From Nostoc sp. CHAB 5715 (GTDB lineage: Bacteria; Cyanobacteriota; Cyanobacteriia; Cyanobacteriales; Nostocaceae), in assembly GCF_020829685.1 (NCBI RefSeq), contig NZ_JAIVFR010000029.1:1-16475 (forward strand): a stretch of DNA of 16,475 nucleotides. Direction: 5' to 3'. The notes beneath the pieces are model-generated. The model had not been told where the DNA came from. It saw nothing but the letters and a program-made list of their open reading frames with translations, and searched no databases. Below are positions 6,676-14,197 of the stretch, piece after piece. How positions within the stretch are numbered: position 1 is the stretch's first letter; each line of letters opens with the position of its first letter. A program made the translations under genes and the position numbers.

Positions 6676-6726
6676 CAGGGGATTGCCAAATTTAATTCGC
6701 TACGAATTAAAGAAATGCTGTACTAA
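6499..6726 (+). CDS. Possible repeat peptide (MPLSGDT)8 encoded by the element
   Basis: A 75-codon frame starts at an ATG preceded by AGGAGA (6488-6493) at 5 bases spacing, a good ribosome site. It encodes eight MPLSGDT/MPLSGNT heptads and then a short basic tail ending KEMLY at the element's right end. The ribosome site arises from the conserved left-end sequence, where other copies read AGGGGA. Low-complexity composition and location in a non-autonomous element make a real protein unlikely; it is listed because of the ribosome site. Confidence 0.15.
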   Translation: MPLSGDTMPLSGDTMPLSGNTMPLSGNTMPLSGDTMPLSGDTMPLSGDTMPLSGDTMPLQGIAKFNSLRIKEMLY

Positions 6727-7643
6727 GAACTAGGAAACTCTAACTCACCGCTTCCCCGTCCTAACTGCGCCGTCTGGGGTGGTAGATGTAGCTCCAACCA
6801 ATCTTCCAAATCAGCCAGTACCTCGCGGTAGTTTAGGTCACACTGAATTTCGTGATAGGCTCCCGGATACTCGATTCTCAGCTTATCTGTGCAGTTTACC
6901 CGTTGGTAAAAGATGTCACTTCCCACAGGGAAAGCCACTCGGTCTGCACCACCGTGGAGAATCAACAATGGTAATTCCCAATCAGTTGCGTGAGCATTAA
7001 TCCAATCAACCGTTGCAAAGAATTCTGTAGCCAGACGGGCAGTAGCAAGAGTATGTCGCAGTGTATCCTGAGCGGATGCGGCTAAAACCTGCTGATCTCG
7101 TGAACCAGCGCTCAGGTCAATGCCTGTATTCAGGGTAAAACGCGGCCACACCCGTGAGAGCATTTTTCCTAAAAGCACCCGAATAGGTGAAACCCCAACT
7201 TTCCCCAAGCTTGGCGCTAGAGCGATCGCACCTTGCAAAACTGATGCTTGTCGAGGATGGCGCAGAATATAATCTAAGACAATCACCCCGCCTAAACTAT
7301 GACCCAAAAGAAAAATTGGGCATCCAGGATTCTGAGTCTGAATTAACTGTAAAAAGGCTCCTAAATCTTCGCAAAACTCACTCCAAGCGTTGATATAGCC
7401 TCGCTGACCTGATGAGCGTCCATGACCACGCAAATCTAAGGCGTAGACACCATATTGTTTGGGTATCAAATGCTGAACTATATTATTGTAGCGATCGCTA
7501 TGCCCTCCGAGTCCATGCACAATGGCTAATATTGCGCGTACTTTACCCTCTAGATGCCAGCTTTGGTAATACAGGTCAAGTCCTCCAACACCCTGAAATG
7601 TGCCTTCTCTACGAGACACAAGGCGATCGCTATGGTCAATCAT
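6723..7643 (-). CDS. Alpha/beta hydrolase, monoacylglycerol lipase/lysophospholipase type
   Basis: The 306-aa serine hydrolase of the Hydrolase_4/monoglyceride-lipase family shows an oxyanion-loop HGLGGHSDRY at 43-52, the conserved DLRGHGRSSGQRG at 70-82, and the nucleophile elbow GHSLGG with Ser116. The triad is completed by Asp234 (HGGADRVAFP) and His264 (YPGAYHEI). It probably cleaves monoacylglycerols or lysophospholipids in the cytoplasm or at the membrane. Residues about 9-14 are encoded by a sequence shared with a repeat (CTTCTCTACGAGAC at 7604-7617 and near 1780), so the N-terminus may have been altered. The last codons and stop fall in the right end of the repeat element at 6448-6727, so the C-terminus may also be non-native. 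No ribosome site is clear. Confidence 0.9.
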   Translation of the reverse strand: MIDHSDRLVSRREGTFQGVGGLDLYYQSWHLEGKVRAILAIVHGLGGHSDRYNNIVQHLIPKQYGVYALDLRGHGRSSGQRGYINAWSEFCEDLGAFLQLIQTQNPGCPIFLLGHSLGGVIVLDYILRHPRQASVLQGAIALAPSLGKVGVSPIRVLLGKMLSRVWPRFTLNTGIDLSAGSRDQQVLAASAQDTLRHTLATARLATEFFATVDWINAHATDWELPLLILHGGADRVAFPVGSDIFYQRVNCTDKLRIEYPGAYHEIQCDLNYREVLADLEDWLELHLPPQTAQLGRGSGELEFPSS

Positions 7644-7759
7644 AGGGTTAGTTTTTTACATATTTTCCCAGCAAGCTACTAACATGTCAACTAATTATTA
7701 ATAACCAACAGGAGCCAAATTGTTACGTTATTTCCTCAATCACATGTTGTGGTGAGGGT

Positions 7760-8056
7760 TTATTGCTCTAAAAAGTTTGTAACTTTGAAATTTGATGTTC
7801 CCTCCCAACAGTGATTTAGAAATGCGTTTACCTGAGCATCTGCTGAGTCAGCCGATTGTCTAGAAGCGTTAAATTGCACTGCTGTCACAATGTATTCAAA
7901 GATAATTACAAACTGCTTTTGGGGTGAAATTCTTTCGACTACAATTGTTTCACCTATCTTAGGAATTTGAGGCACATTCACCACAAATGTCTCAATTTTC
8001 GGTTTATCTAGTGGATTTTTGAAATTGAAATATTTACAGTAAACAAGAATTTTCAC
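7760..8056 (-). CDS. Hypothetical 98-aa protein
   Basis: No family was recognised. The frame starts at GTG (8056-8054), directly preceded by an in-frame TAA, and there is no other start codon near the N-terminus. The product is soluble, without signal peptide or membrane segment. It has alternating beta-strand-like hydrophobic runs (KILVYCKYF, ETIVVERI, FVIIFEYIVTAVQF) and a polar C-terminus with NHCWEGTSNF. It lies 116 bases upstream of the hydrolase gene in the same direction, so co-transcription is possible. Codon use looks like its neighbours. It is probably a real small gene, function unknown. Confidence 0.6.
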   Translation of the reverse strand: MKILVYCKYFNFKNPLDKPKIETFVVNVPQIPKIGETIVVERISPQKQFVIIFEYIVTAVQFNASRQSADSADAQVNAFLNHCWEGTSNFKVTNFLEQ

Positions 8057-8225
8057 TTAGACAACCACCAATAACATTATAGATAATCCAAATTATCCTT
8101 TAATTAAAAAATTGTAAATATTATAATAGTTTATTAAAAAATCTCTACCAACTTATACAAATTATCTAAAATCAGGCTACAACAAGATGTAAACCTATAA
8201 AACCAGATATAATTTAAGGAATCTT
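8057..8225. other. AT-rich intergenic region
   Basis: Very AT-rich sequence between two leftward genes. It presumably holds the promoter of the 98-aa protein gene. TATAAT-like strings are too common here to single one out. Confidence 0.4.
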
Positions 8226-8276
8226 AATTACGAATTACGTTAGCGACGTAGGAGCGTCATTACGAATTACGAATTA
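8226..8276. repeat. ATTACGA repeat flanking a short core
   Basis: AATTACGAATTACG (8226-8239) and ATTACGAATTACGAATTA (8259-8276) flank a 19-base core with GCGACGTAGGAGCGTC. It is a heptamer-type repeat common in filamentous cyanobacteria. Its last bases form the stop codon (TAA) of the leftward 540-aa gene, so the repeat abuts the coding region exactly. Confidence 0.75.
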
Positions 8277-9896
8277 TTTCCCCTGCCATAGTTGCCGTAA
8301 CGACTGAAAAATCTTTACAAATCTCTCTTCTAGCCAGAGCATAACATAATCAACCCATTCCAGAAGTTGCTCTAAGGGGTGCTTTTCGTAACCTGTTGAA
8401 GTTGCTTTGGTTTCTATCCAGTCTGGCTGCGCCTCAACTTGACTGCTTTGGCGAAATTGCTGGTGTAAAATTTCCCCTTTACGACTCTCGCTTTTAGTTT
8501 GGGAAATGCTGGTTCGGGTTTGTTTTGCAGAGGCAACTTTTCCAGATGTTTTTTGACTTCTTCGCACCAAACCAGATCCAACTTTAGGTTGTTTTACAGT
8601 CAAATTATTTTGTGGAAAATGTCCTACTGATAAACTTGAGGCTAAAGCAGGATTTGTCCTCCCAGAAAGTGTAACTGGGTTTTGGGCAATGGTTTCGGTG
8701 TCGCCAAATAAATCATTCCATGTTAGCCAAAGATCATTTGTTAAATCCTCTTTTTCCAACTGACGGCTTTTGGACAAAGACTTTCTAAGGCGTGATGATA
8801 ATATTTTACCTTGCGATCGCTCATTACTAGTTGTTGACTCAAGTGTTTTTCTATTCCCAACACCAAAAAAGTAATTAAGTGCTGCCTCAATCAAAGCCTG
8901 AATATTCAGTGTATGAGTTTCTAAACCGTCAGCATTGGCTGTAATTTCTCCCCTATCGGCTAATTGTTCTTTGCCATAAAGAAATATATTTAACTGAGTT
9001 TGGGCAACTTGGACAATTTCTTGGCTACGTTCTTGCACAGGTACTAAAGCATTTGATTCCAATTTAGCAAAGGCTATATCTAGAAATGCTAATAATCTAT
9101 CTGTATTAAGTAAATCTTTTGGTATACCCTCGGCTAAAACTGAATTTTTAGCTGTATTTCCATCAGCGAGTTTTGCTAATAAACGGTCAATTTGTGGTAA
9201 TAGCTCCGTTTCTTTTTTAGCTATAATCAACCGCCACGACTTCCAGTAATTAGCAACTTCGTTAATAATTCGGTCTTCTAATTTTGCTTGCTGCTGGGGT
9301 GTCAAAATATCTATAATTTCATTGTCGGCAGTAACAAGTACTAAACTACGATCCATCAACTTTGTGGCAATTCCCCGCACTACTGAAATATGCTGATTGA
9401 GAGGATTTTCTAGCTGTAAAGGGTTGAGACTTCCGGTCTGATTCTCAGTAATATTTGATAATTGAGTAAAATTAGCATTATTTGTGGACTTATTATCAGC
9501 GAATTTCAGCCGTAAAACTCCCAATAAAGCCAAGGGTTTGAAAAATTCAACTGTTTTTGCAGGAGTAGAAGCAGCTTCATTTGATGACAGATAATTGACT
9601 GCCTCTAGTACATGTTGAATGGGACTATCAACATTTGGAATTTCGGGCTGGAAATCGGTATCATTTGGTTGTAACTTTAGTCTAGTTTGTGGTTCTTTGG
9701 TCTGTAGCGTTTTCTTAGATGATTCAGATGATTGAAACAGTAGATACACTGGGTAAAGTAGTACCTCTACACCCCACTTAGTAGCAACTTGCAAATGCCG
9801 GAAGGTGTGTTCCCACTGTTGTGTCACCCGCCGAGATTGCTGGTGGACAAAGTTAAATAGTCTGCTTTGATAACGACCAGAGGAACCAGAAGACAT
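8274..9896 (-). CDS. Large conserved-type protein of unknown function (540 aa)
   Basis: No family was recognised. The N-terminus is basic (RRVTQQWEHTFRHLQ, about 22-36), followed by a moderately hydrophobic segment WGVEVLLYPVYLLF at 41-54 that could touch a membrane. The middle is polar, with predicted helices and acidic residues. A low-complexity linker rich in Ser, Gln and Lys (about 420-490) leads to an aromatic amphipathic end, HPLEQLLEWVDYVMLWLEERF (within the last 45 residues). The conserved-looking ends and variable middle suggest a scaffold or membrane-associated protein, but this is inference. The gene is divergent from the mannosidase, with 88 bases between the start codons that must hold both promoters. 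Its stop codon lies inside the ATTACGA repeat. Confidence 0.7.
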   Translation of the reverse strand: MSSGSSGRYQSRLFNFVHQQSRRVTQQWEHTFRHLQVATKWGVEVLLYPVYLLFQSSESSKKTLQTKEPQTRLKLQPNDTDFQPEIPNVDSPIQHVLEAVNYLSSNEAASTPAKTVEFFKPLALLGVLRLKFADNKSTNNANFTQLSNITENQTGSLNPLQLENPLNQHISVVRGIATKLMDRSLVLVTADNEIIDILTPQQQAKLEDRIINEVANYWKSWRLIIAKKETELLPQIDRLLAKLADGNTAKNSVLAEGIPKDLLNTDRLLAFLDIAFAKLESNALVPVQERSQEIVQVAQTQLNIFLYGKEQLADRGEITANADGLETHTLNIQALIEAALNYFFGVGNRKTLESTTSNERSQGKILSSRLRKSLSKSRQLEKEDLTNDLWLTWNDLFGDTETIAQNPVTLSGRTNPALASSLSVGHFPQNNLTVKQPKVGSGLVRRSQKTSGKVASAKQTRTSISQTKSESRKGEILHQQFRQSSQVEAQPDWIETKATSTGYEKHPLEQLLEWVDYVMLWLEERFVKIFQSLRQLWQGK

Positions 9897-9984
9897 AGTA
9901 GTAATTTTTTAGTTCAAGTCTTGTTCAGTTGTGAGACTCGCGCCAAACAATAAAAAACGACCAACACCTCATCATAGCGAATAT

Positions 9985-12900
9985 ATGACCCCGACTGTCT
10001 CTCAATCCCAGACCAAATTCATCTCACAAGCAATTGAGCAACTGCGCTCTTTTTGTCAAGTTAATCTTCAGTCTACTTGGTTATACCAGGAATCTGACCT
10101 GATTATTACTGATGTTGTAGCTGCTGATTTGTCTCATTGGCAACCTGTCCAGTTGAATGCTAAAGAACATATTGCTTGGACGGGCGGGAAAAAAGTGCTA
10201 TGGCTAGTGCAAAAATTGGTGGTTCCCCAAGATTTACAGGGCTATTCCTTAGCTGGGTTATCTTTGCGGCTGGCGCTGGTTTGGTGGGCAGATTCTGCTG
10301 AGATTTATGTGAATGGGGAGTTAGTGCTGGAGGGTGATTTATTTGATTGTTCGCCTAGAGTGCTTCTGGGTCAAGAGGTGACGCCAGGGGAAGAGTTTAT
10401 TGTGGCTTTGCGGTTAGTGAGTCCGGGACATTGTGATGGTGCTTTAGTGCGATCGCTCCTAGTTTATGAGTCTACTGTTGATAATAATCCCGATCCGGGT
10501 TTTGTGGCTGATGAGTTAGCTGTGGTGCAACTTTATTTGGAAAAGTTTGCACCACAGAGGTTGGATGTTTTGGCGGCGATGGTGGGGGAGGTTACGAACC
10601 GCCAAGACGCCAAGGACACGGAGGAAGAGAAGGGAGAGTTGGTAAACTCGTTTTTGTCTCTACGTCAAAACCTAATTCAATCCGACATCTTAGCCCCTCT
10701 TTTTAAGGGTTGGGGGGATCAAAAAACTAAAATTTTCTTGTTGGGTCATGCTCATTTAGATTTAGCATGGTTATGGCCTGTGAGTGAAACTTGGAATGCG
10801 GCGCAAAACACTTTTGAGTCGGTTTTAAAGTTGCAAGAAGATTTTCCTGAGTTAATTTTCTGTCATTCGACTCCCGCACTTTATGTTTGGATTGAAGAAC
10901 ATCGCCCGGATTTATTTAGGGCAATTCAAGCACAGGTAATTGCTGGACGTTGGGAAGTTGTGGGCGGAATGTGGGTGGAACCAGAACTCAACTTGATTGC
11001 TGGTGAATCAATAGTCCGTCAGCTATTGTATGGTCAGCGCTATATCCAGGAAAAATTTGGTAAGCTTTCAACTGTGGTATGGGTTCCAGATTCTTTTGGT
11101 TTCTGTGCAACTTTACCGCAGTTTTTCGCCAATGCCGGAATTGAGTATTTTGTCACCCAGAAATTGCGGTGGAATGATACTACTAAATTTGATTATGGGG
11201 CTTTTTGGTGGCGATCGCCTGACGGTAGCGAAGTCTTTAGTTTGATGTCTGCACCCATAGGTGAAAGCATTGACCCAGTTAAAATGGCATCCTACGCTCT
11301 TGAATGGCAAACCCAAACTGGTTTACCACAATCCCTCTGGCTTCCCGGTGTCGGCGACCACGGCGGCGGCCCCACCCGTGATATGTTAGAAACCGCCCAA
11401 CGCTGGCAAAAGTCTCCTTTTTTCCCAGACTTAGAATTCATAACGTCTGAAAAGTATTTACAGCAAATCCAATCAGAATTCAGGAGTCAGAATTCAGGAG
11501 TCAAGAGTTATTATTCTCCCCCTGCTTCCCCTGCTTCCCCTGCTTCCTCATCCCCCTCATCCCCCTCATCCCCCTCATTCCCTACTTGGAATGACGAACT
11601 ATACCTCGAATTCCATCGCGGTTGCTACACTACCCACGCAGATCAAAAACGTTGGAATCGTCGTTGTGAAAATTTATTGTATGAAGCTGAACTATTTGCT
11701 ACTTTGGCAACTGTAAGCTGTGGTGTGACATATCCTAAAGCAGAAATCGAAGCAGCTTGGAAGCAGGTGTTATTTCAACAGTTTCACGATATTTTACCTG
11801 GTTCTTCAATTACCCAAGTTTACACGGATGCGTTACCCCAATGGCAGCAAGTGGAACAAATGGGAACGAAGATATTACAAGAATCACTTTTAGCGATCGC
11901 ATCTCACATTACCCTATCAGAACCACCAAAACCCGGTAGTTTGCCTATTTTCGTTTTCAATTCTCTCAATTGGCAACGTTCTGAAGTAGTCTCTGTAGCT
12001 TTACCCACGCCAGAGGAATGGCAGATTTACGATACTTCTGGAAAGCAGCTTGTCTCCCAATTATCTAAACCATCAACCCTACTATTTCTCGCCACCGAAA
12101 TTCCACCCGTAGGCTACTGCATATTTTGGCTTTCTCCCTCATCCCCCTCATCCCCCTCATCCCCCTCATCCCCCCCACTCCTCCCAGACTGGATTTTAGA
12201 AAATGAATTCCTGCGAGTTGTTATAGATCTTGATACTGGAGATTTATCAAGTGTTTTTGATAAAACTTATCAACGAGAAATTTTGAGTGGCGCGGGGAAT
12301 CAACTACAAGCTTTTAAAGACAGTGGTCAATATTGGGATGCTTGGAATATAGACCCTAATTACGCTCAACATCCCTTACCCTCAACAAATCTTCTATCTA
12401 TTCAATGGTTAGAACAAGGCCCAGTGCAAAGTCGTGTGCGCGTGGTGCGTCAGTTGGGTGAATCGGAATTTTGCCAAGACTATATTCTGCCAGCTGGTTC
12501 ACCTCTGCTGAAAATAGCTACTACTGTAAACTGGGAAGAAAATCATGTATTAGTGAAAGCTGCTTTTCCTTTGAATGTTGAAGCAGACTTTGCTACTTAT
12601 GAAATTCCCTGTGGCGCAATTCGCCGTCCAACTAAACCGCAAACCCCCGCAGAACAAGCAAAATGGGAAGTTCCCGCCTTGCGTTGGGCTGATTTGACAG
12701 GAGAAACACAGGAGGATATTCACGGAGTTAGTTTGCTGAATGATTGTAAATACGGTTACGACAGCAAACCAAATCAACTCCGTTTAACACTGCTACGCAG
12801 CCCTAATTGGCCAGACTCAGAGGCTGATAGAGGTTTTCACCAGTTCACCTATACCTTGTATCCTCATGCTGGTAGCTGGGAATCAGCCCATACAGTACAG

Positions 12901-13284
12901 CGTGGCTATGAATTGAATATACCGTTGCAAGTGATATTGAATCCCGTTAATCAAAACCCACAGAAAAATTCTCTCCTCTTTGCTAGCAAAGAGAGGTTGG
13001 GGGTGAGGTTCCTAGATTTATCAGCTGAAAATTTAATCTTGATGGCCTTCAAGCCATCAGAGGATGACCCACAGCAGTTAATTCTGCGGTGTTATGAATG
13101 TCACGGAGAAACAGCCGAGTTATCTTGGCAAAGTGATTTAGGGTTAAATCTAGGGGATACGGTAGATTTATTAGAGCGTTCCTCTACTACTGAATTCTCA
13201 TCTGAGCAACAAATCTTGACAATACAGCCTTGGAAAATCGCCAGTTTTAAGGTGATACCAGCGATTAATCCCAGGCTGAAGTGA
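9985..13284 (+). CDS. GH38 alpha-mannosidase carrying in-frame repeat insertions
   Basis: The 1099-aa glycoside hydrolase of family 38 removes alpha-linked mannose from glycans by a retaining, zinc-dependent mechanism. The catalytic domain begins at about residue 249. HAHLDLAWLW holds the zinc ligands His257 and Asp259, WVPDSFGF the nucleophile Asp369, and GVGDHGGGPT the zinc ligand His459. The helical middle domain follows (YTTHADQKRWNRRCENLLYEAE, then FQQFHDILPGSS), then the C-terminal beta domains with WDAWNIDPNY. There is no signal peptide, so it is cytosolic and probably acts in glycan turnover. The ATG at 9985 is preferred over the in-frame GTG at 9931, which gives an unrelated basic extension. 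Five stretches (about residues 203-213, 235-246, 497-533, 717-731 and 996-1009) look like translated intergenic repeats, all in frame, none touching the visible catalytic motifs. Confidence 0.92.
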   Translation: MTPTVSQSQTKFISQAIEQLRSFCQVNLQSTWLYQESDLIITDVVAADLSHWQPVQLNAKEHIAWTGGKKVLWLVQKLVVPQDLQGYSLAGLSLRLALVWWADSAEIYVNGELVLEGDLFDCSPRVLLGQEVTPGEEFIVALRLVSPGHCDGALVRSLLVYESTVDNNPDPGFVADELAVVQLYLEKFAPQRLDVLAAMVGEVTNRQDAKDTEEEKGELVNSFLSLRQNLIQSDILAPLFKGWGDQKTKIFLLGHAHLDLAWLWPVSETWNAAQNTFESVLKLQEDFPELIFCHSTPALYVWIEEHRPDLFRAIQAQVIAGRWEVVGGMWVEPELNLIAGESIVRQLLYGQRYIQEKFGKLSTVVWVPDSFGFCATLPQFFANAGIEYFVTQKLRWNDTTKFDYGAFWWRSPDGSEVFSLMSAPIGESIDPVKMASYALEWQTQTGLPQSLWLPGVGDHGGGPTRDMLETAQRWQKSPFFPDLEFITSEKYLQQIQSEFRSQNSGVKSYYSPPASPASPASSSPSSPSSPSFPTWNDELYLEFHRGCYTTHADQKRWNRRCENLLYEAELFATLATVSCGVTYPKAEIEAAWKQVLFQQFHDILPGSSITQVYTDALPQWQQVEQMGTKILQESLLAIASHITLSEPPKPGSLPIFVFNSLNWQRSEVVSVALPTPEEWQIYDTSGKQLVSQLSKPSTLLFLATEIPPVGYCIFWLSPSSPSSPSSPSSPPLLPDWILENEFLRVVIDLDTGDLSSVFDKTYQREILSGAGNQLQAFKDSGQYWDAWNIDPNYAQHPLPSTNLLSIQWLEQGPVQSRVRVVRQLGESEFCQDYILPAGSPLLKIATTVNWEENHVLVKAAFPLNVEADFATYEIPCGAIRRPTKPQTPAEQAKWEVPALRWADLTGETQEDIHGVSLLNDCKYGYDSKPNQLRLTLLRSPNWPDSEADRGFHQFTYTLYPHAGSWESAHTVQRGYELNIPLQVILNPVNQNPQKNSLLFASKERLGVRFLDLSAENLILMAFKPSEDDPQQLILRCYECHGETAELSWQSDLGLNLGDTVDLLERSSTTEFSSEQQILTIQPWKIASFKVIPAINPRLK
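10593..10625 (+). repeat. Intergenic-type repeat translated inside the mannosidase (1)
   Basis: The sequence GAACCGCCAAGACGCCAAGG followed by ACACGGAGG matches a repeat widespread between genes of filamentous cyanobacteria, as I recall it. Here it is in frame and read as N-R-Q-D-A-K-D-T-E, inside a highly charged loop just before the catalytic domain. Confidence 0.6.
10690..10722 (+). repeat. Intergenic-type repeat translated inside the mannosidase (2)
   Basis: CCCCTCTTTTTAAGGG and then TTGGGGGGATC is a short inverted-repeat motif seen between genes in Nostoc-type genomes. It is read in frame as L-A-P-L-F-K-G-W-G-D, ending just before the catalytic-domain strand KIFLLGHAH. Confidence 0.55.
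11474..11580 (+). repeat. Compound repeat translated inside the mannosidase (3)
   Basis: A 14-bp tandem pair (CAGAATTCAGGAGT, 11474-11501) is followed by TGCTTCCCC-type and TCCCCCTCA-type 9-mers to 11580. The product is a Ser/Pro-rich linker (SPPASPASPASSS... SFPTW) between the catalytic and helical domains. The second 9-mer is the reverse complement of the intergenic minisatellite at 3233-3288. Confidence 0.85.
12134..12176 (+). repeat. TCCCCCTCA minisatellite translated inside the mannosidase (4)
   Basis: Four to five tandem 9-mers are read in frame as (SPS)n between FWLSPSS and PPLLPDW, at the junction before the C-terminal beta domain. The repeat is the same as at 11550-11580 and, inverted, at 3233-3288. 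Confidence 0.9.
12968..13011 (+). repeat. Palindrome-bearing repeat translated inside the mannosidase (5)
   Basis: An 18-bp perfect palindrome (CTCTTTGCTAGCAAAGAG, 12976-12993) followed by AGGTTGGGGGTGAGGTTC matches a common cyanobacterial intergenic repeat type. It is read in frame as S-L-L-F-A-S-K-E-R-L-G-V-R-F at residues 996-1009. Confidence 0.7.
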
Positions 13285-13330
13285 GCCACTATTGCTATGT
13301 CAGTGGTCAGTTGTGGTTTTCCACAGACCA

Positions 13331-13363
13331 TTGACAAATGACAAATGACAAATGACAAATGAC
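13331..13363. repeat. GACAAAT heptamer repeat (STRR type)
   Basis: Four tandem GACAAAT heptamers plus a partial one lie between the convergent ends of the mannosidase and psbN. A short GTGG-TTTT-CCAC hairpin (13313-13324) precedes them. This is a short tandemly repeated repetitive sequence of the kind known from heterocystous cyanobacteria; GACAAATGAC also ends the minisatellite region near 3291. Confidence 0.85.
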
Positions 13364-13367
13364 TCTT

Positions 13368-13499
13368 TTAATCTTCGTGATCATCAAAGGGATCGTTCAA
13401 TTGCTTGCTAGGAGGGCCAAAGGAGGTATAAATCGAAATTCCGGTGATGGCAACCACCACGGCAGCTACAGAAATGCTAAGAACTATTGCGGGTTCCAT
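13368..13499 (-). CDS. psbN: Photosystem II assembly protein PsbN
   Basis: This 43-aa frame matches PsbN over its whole length: start MEPAIVLSIS, one membrane helix (about residues 4-25), then IYTSFGPPSKQLNDPF and an acidic end DDHED. PsbN is a thylakoid membrane protein; work in plants shows it is needed for early photosystem II assembly and repair rather than being a core subunit. It is divergent from psbH, with 85 bases between the starts, the arrangement usual in cyanobacteria. The start is unambiguous because the family begins MEP. Confidence 0.96.
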   Translation of the reverse strand: MEPAIVLSISVAAVVVAITGISIYTSFGPPSKQLNDPFDDHED

Positions 13500-13584
13500 A
13501 ATTGAGGAATAGATGATGAGTGCTATTCTTATAGAATATTACAGAAGATTAAAAAAAGCTTTGGCAAGTAATATTAGGTGAACT
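13500..13584. promoter_or_regulatory. Shared divergent promoter region of psbN and psbH
   Basis: These 85 bases must hold both promoters. For psbH a TATAGA hexamer (13530-13535) is a possible -10, with TTGAGG at 13503-13508 as an over-spaced -35 (21 bases). AGGTGA (13576-13581) just before the psbH ATG is its ribosome site. The assignment of individual boxes is weak. Confidence 0.4.
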
Positions 13585-13788
13585 ATGGCACAAAGGACTA
13601 GGTTGGGAGATATCCTGAAACCACTGAACTCTGAGTATGGGAAAGTGGCTCCAGGTTGGGGTACTACCCCTGTGATGGCTGTTTTTATTTTGCTATTTTT
13701 CGTGTTTCTGCTGATTATTCTGCAACTTTACAATAAAACATTGTTGGTTCAGGATGTAGTGGTCGATTGGCGGAGTTTAGGACGCTAA
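13585..13788 (+). CDS. psbH: Photosystem II reaction centre protein H
   Basis: The 67-aa PsbH starts [20 protein letters not shown], followed by the conserved VAPGWGTTP, one transmembrane helix (about residues 28-48) and the lumenal tail VDWRSLGR. It lacks the phosphorylated N-terminal extension of plant PsbH, as is normal in cyanobacteria. It is a small subunit of the photosystem II core near CP47, stabilising bicarbonate and quinone-acceptor function and repair. A strong terminator follows 42 bases after the stop, so the transcript is probably monocistronic. Confidence 0.97.
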   Translation: MAQRTRLGDILKPLNSEYGKVAPGWGTTPVMAVFILLFFVFLLIILQLYNKTLLVQDVVVDWRSLGR

Positions 13789-13829
13789 AGGATACACAGC
13801 TATCAAGTTTGGATAACAAGTTATGTTAC

Positions 13830-13852
13830 ACCCGGTTCTTCCGGGTTTTTTT
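13830..13852 (+). terminator. Intrinsic terminator of psbH
   Basis: ACCCGG (13830-13835), loop TTCTT, CCGGGT (13841-13846), with a run of seven T residues at 13846-13852. It is a textbook rho-independent terminator 42 bases after the psbH stop codon. Confidence 0.92.
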
Positions 13853-13952
13853 ATGAATTGTGATTTGCTACTGGAGAAGAATTCAGTACTTAGAGTTCCG
13901 AGTTCGCTGTTAGACAGATTAGATATAGCAATCGACTGCTTTTTGAAAAAAT

Positions 13953-14160
13953 CTAAGTACAGCTTTGCGTAAAATCGTAGCGTTTTTAATCCAAGGGGAC
14001 GCATTAGCATTGTTACCCGATGCATTGGCATTGTCGCCCGATGCATTAGCATTGTTACCCGATGCATTGGCATTGTCGCCCGATGCATTAGCATTGTTAC
14101 CCGATGCATTAGCATTGTTACCCGATGCATTGGCATTGTTACCCGATGCATTGGCATTGA
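13953..14160 (+). mobile_element. MITE-like element, copy 2, right end missing
   Basis: The left end CTAAGTACAGCTTTGC and the following GTAGCGTTTTTAAT block match the left ends of the copies at 6448 and (inverted) 14847. It then runs into a 21-bp tandem array. The right-end palindrome and terminus found in the other two copies are absent; unrelated sequence follows the array. It is probably a truncated copy. Confidence 0.7.
14001..14159 (+). repeat. 21-bp tandem array (7 full units plus a partial)
   Basis: Seven full units and a 12-base partial unit alternate between two variants (GCATTAGCATTGTTACCCGA and GCATTGGCATTGTCGCCCGA, each plus T). The array is open in several frames; on the plus strand it reads (DALALLP)n and on the minus strand (NASGNNA)n. 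Unit length equals that of the array at 6496-6675, while about a third of the bases differ. Confidence 0.95.
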
Positions 14161-14197
14161 TTTTATTACAGCTATTTTCAGGTAAATAGACCACGCG

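Larger units (their letters stand above)
6448..6727 (+). mobile_element. MITE-like element, copy 1, with expanded 21-bp core
   Basis: The termini are short inverted repeats: CTAAGTACAGTTTTGC at 6448-6463, and CTTAGTACAGCATTTC on the opposite strand ending at 6727. Just inside the right end lies a palindrome TTAATTCG-CTA-CGAATTAA (6692-6710). Between the ends sits the tandem array 6496-6675. The right 45 bp are nearly identical to the inverted copy at 14715-14847, and the left end to that copy and to the one at 13953. There is no transposase; mobilisation in trans is inferred. Its right end supplies the stop codon of the leftward hydrolase gene. Confidence 0.75.

Noticed and set aside
9931..9984. 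GTG start giving an 18-residue longer mannosidase
   Set aside because: The extension is basic and unlike a folded start, and the GTG lies only 34 bases from the divergent gene's start.
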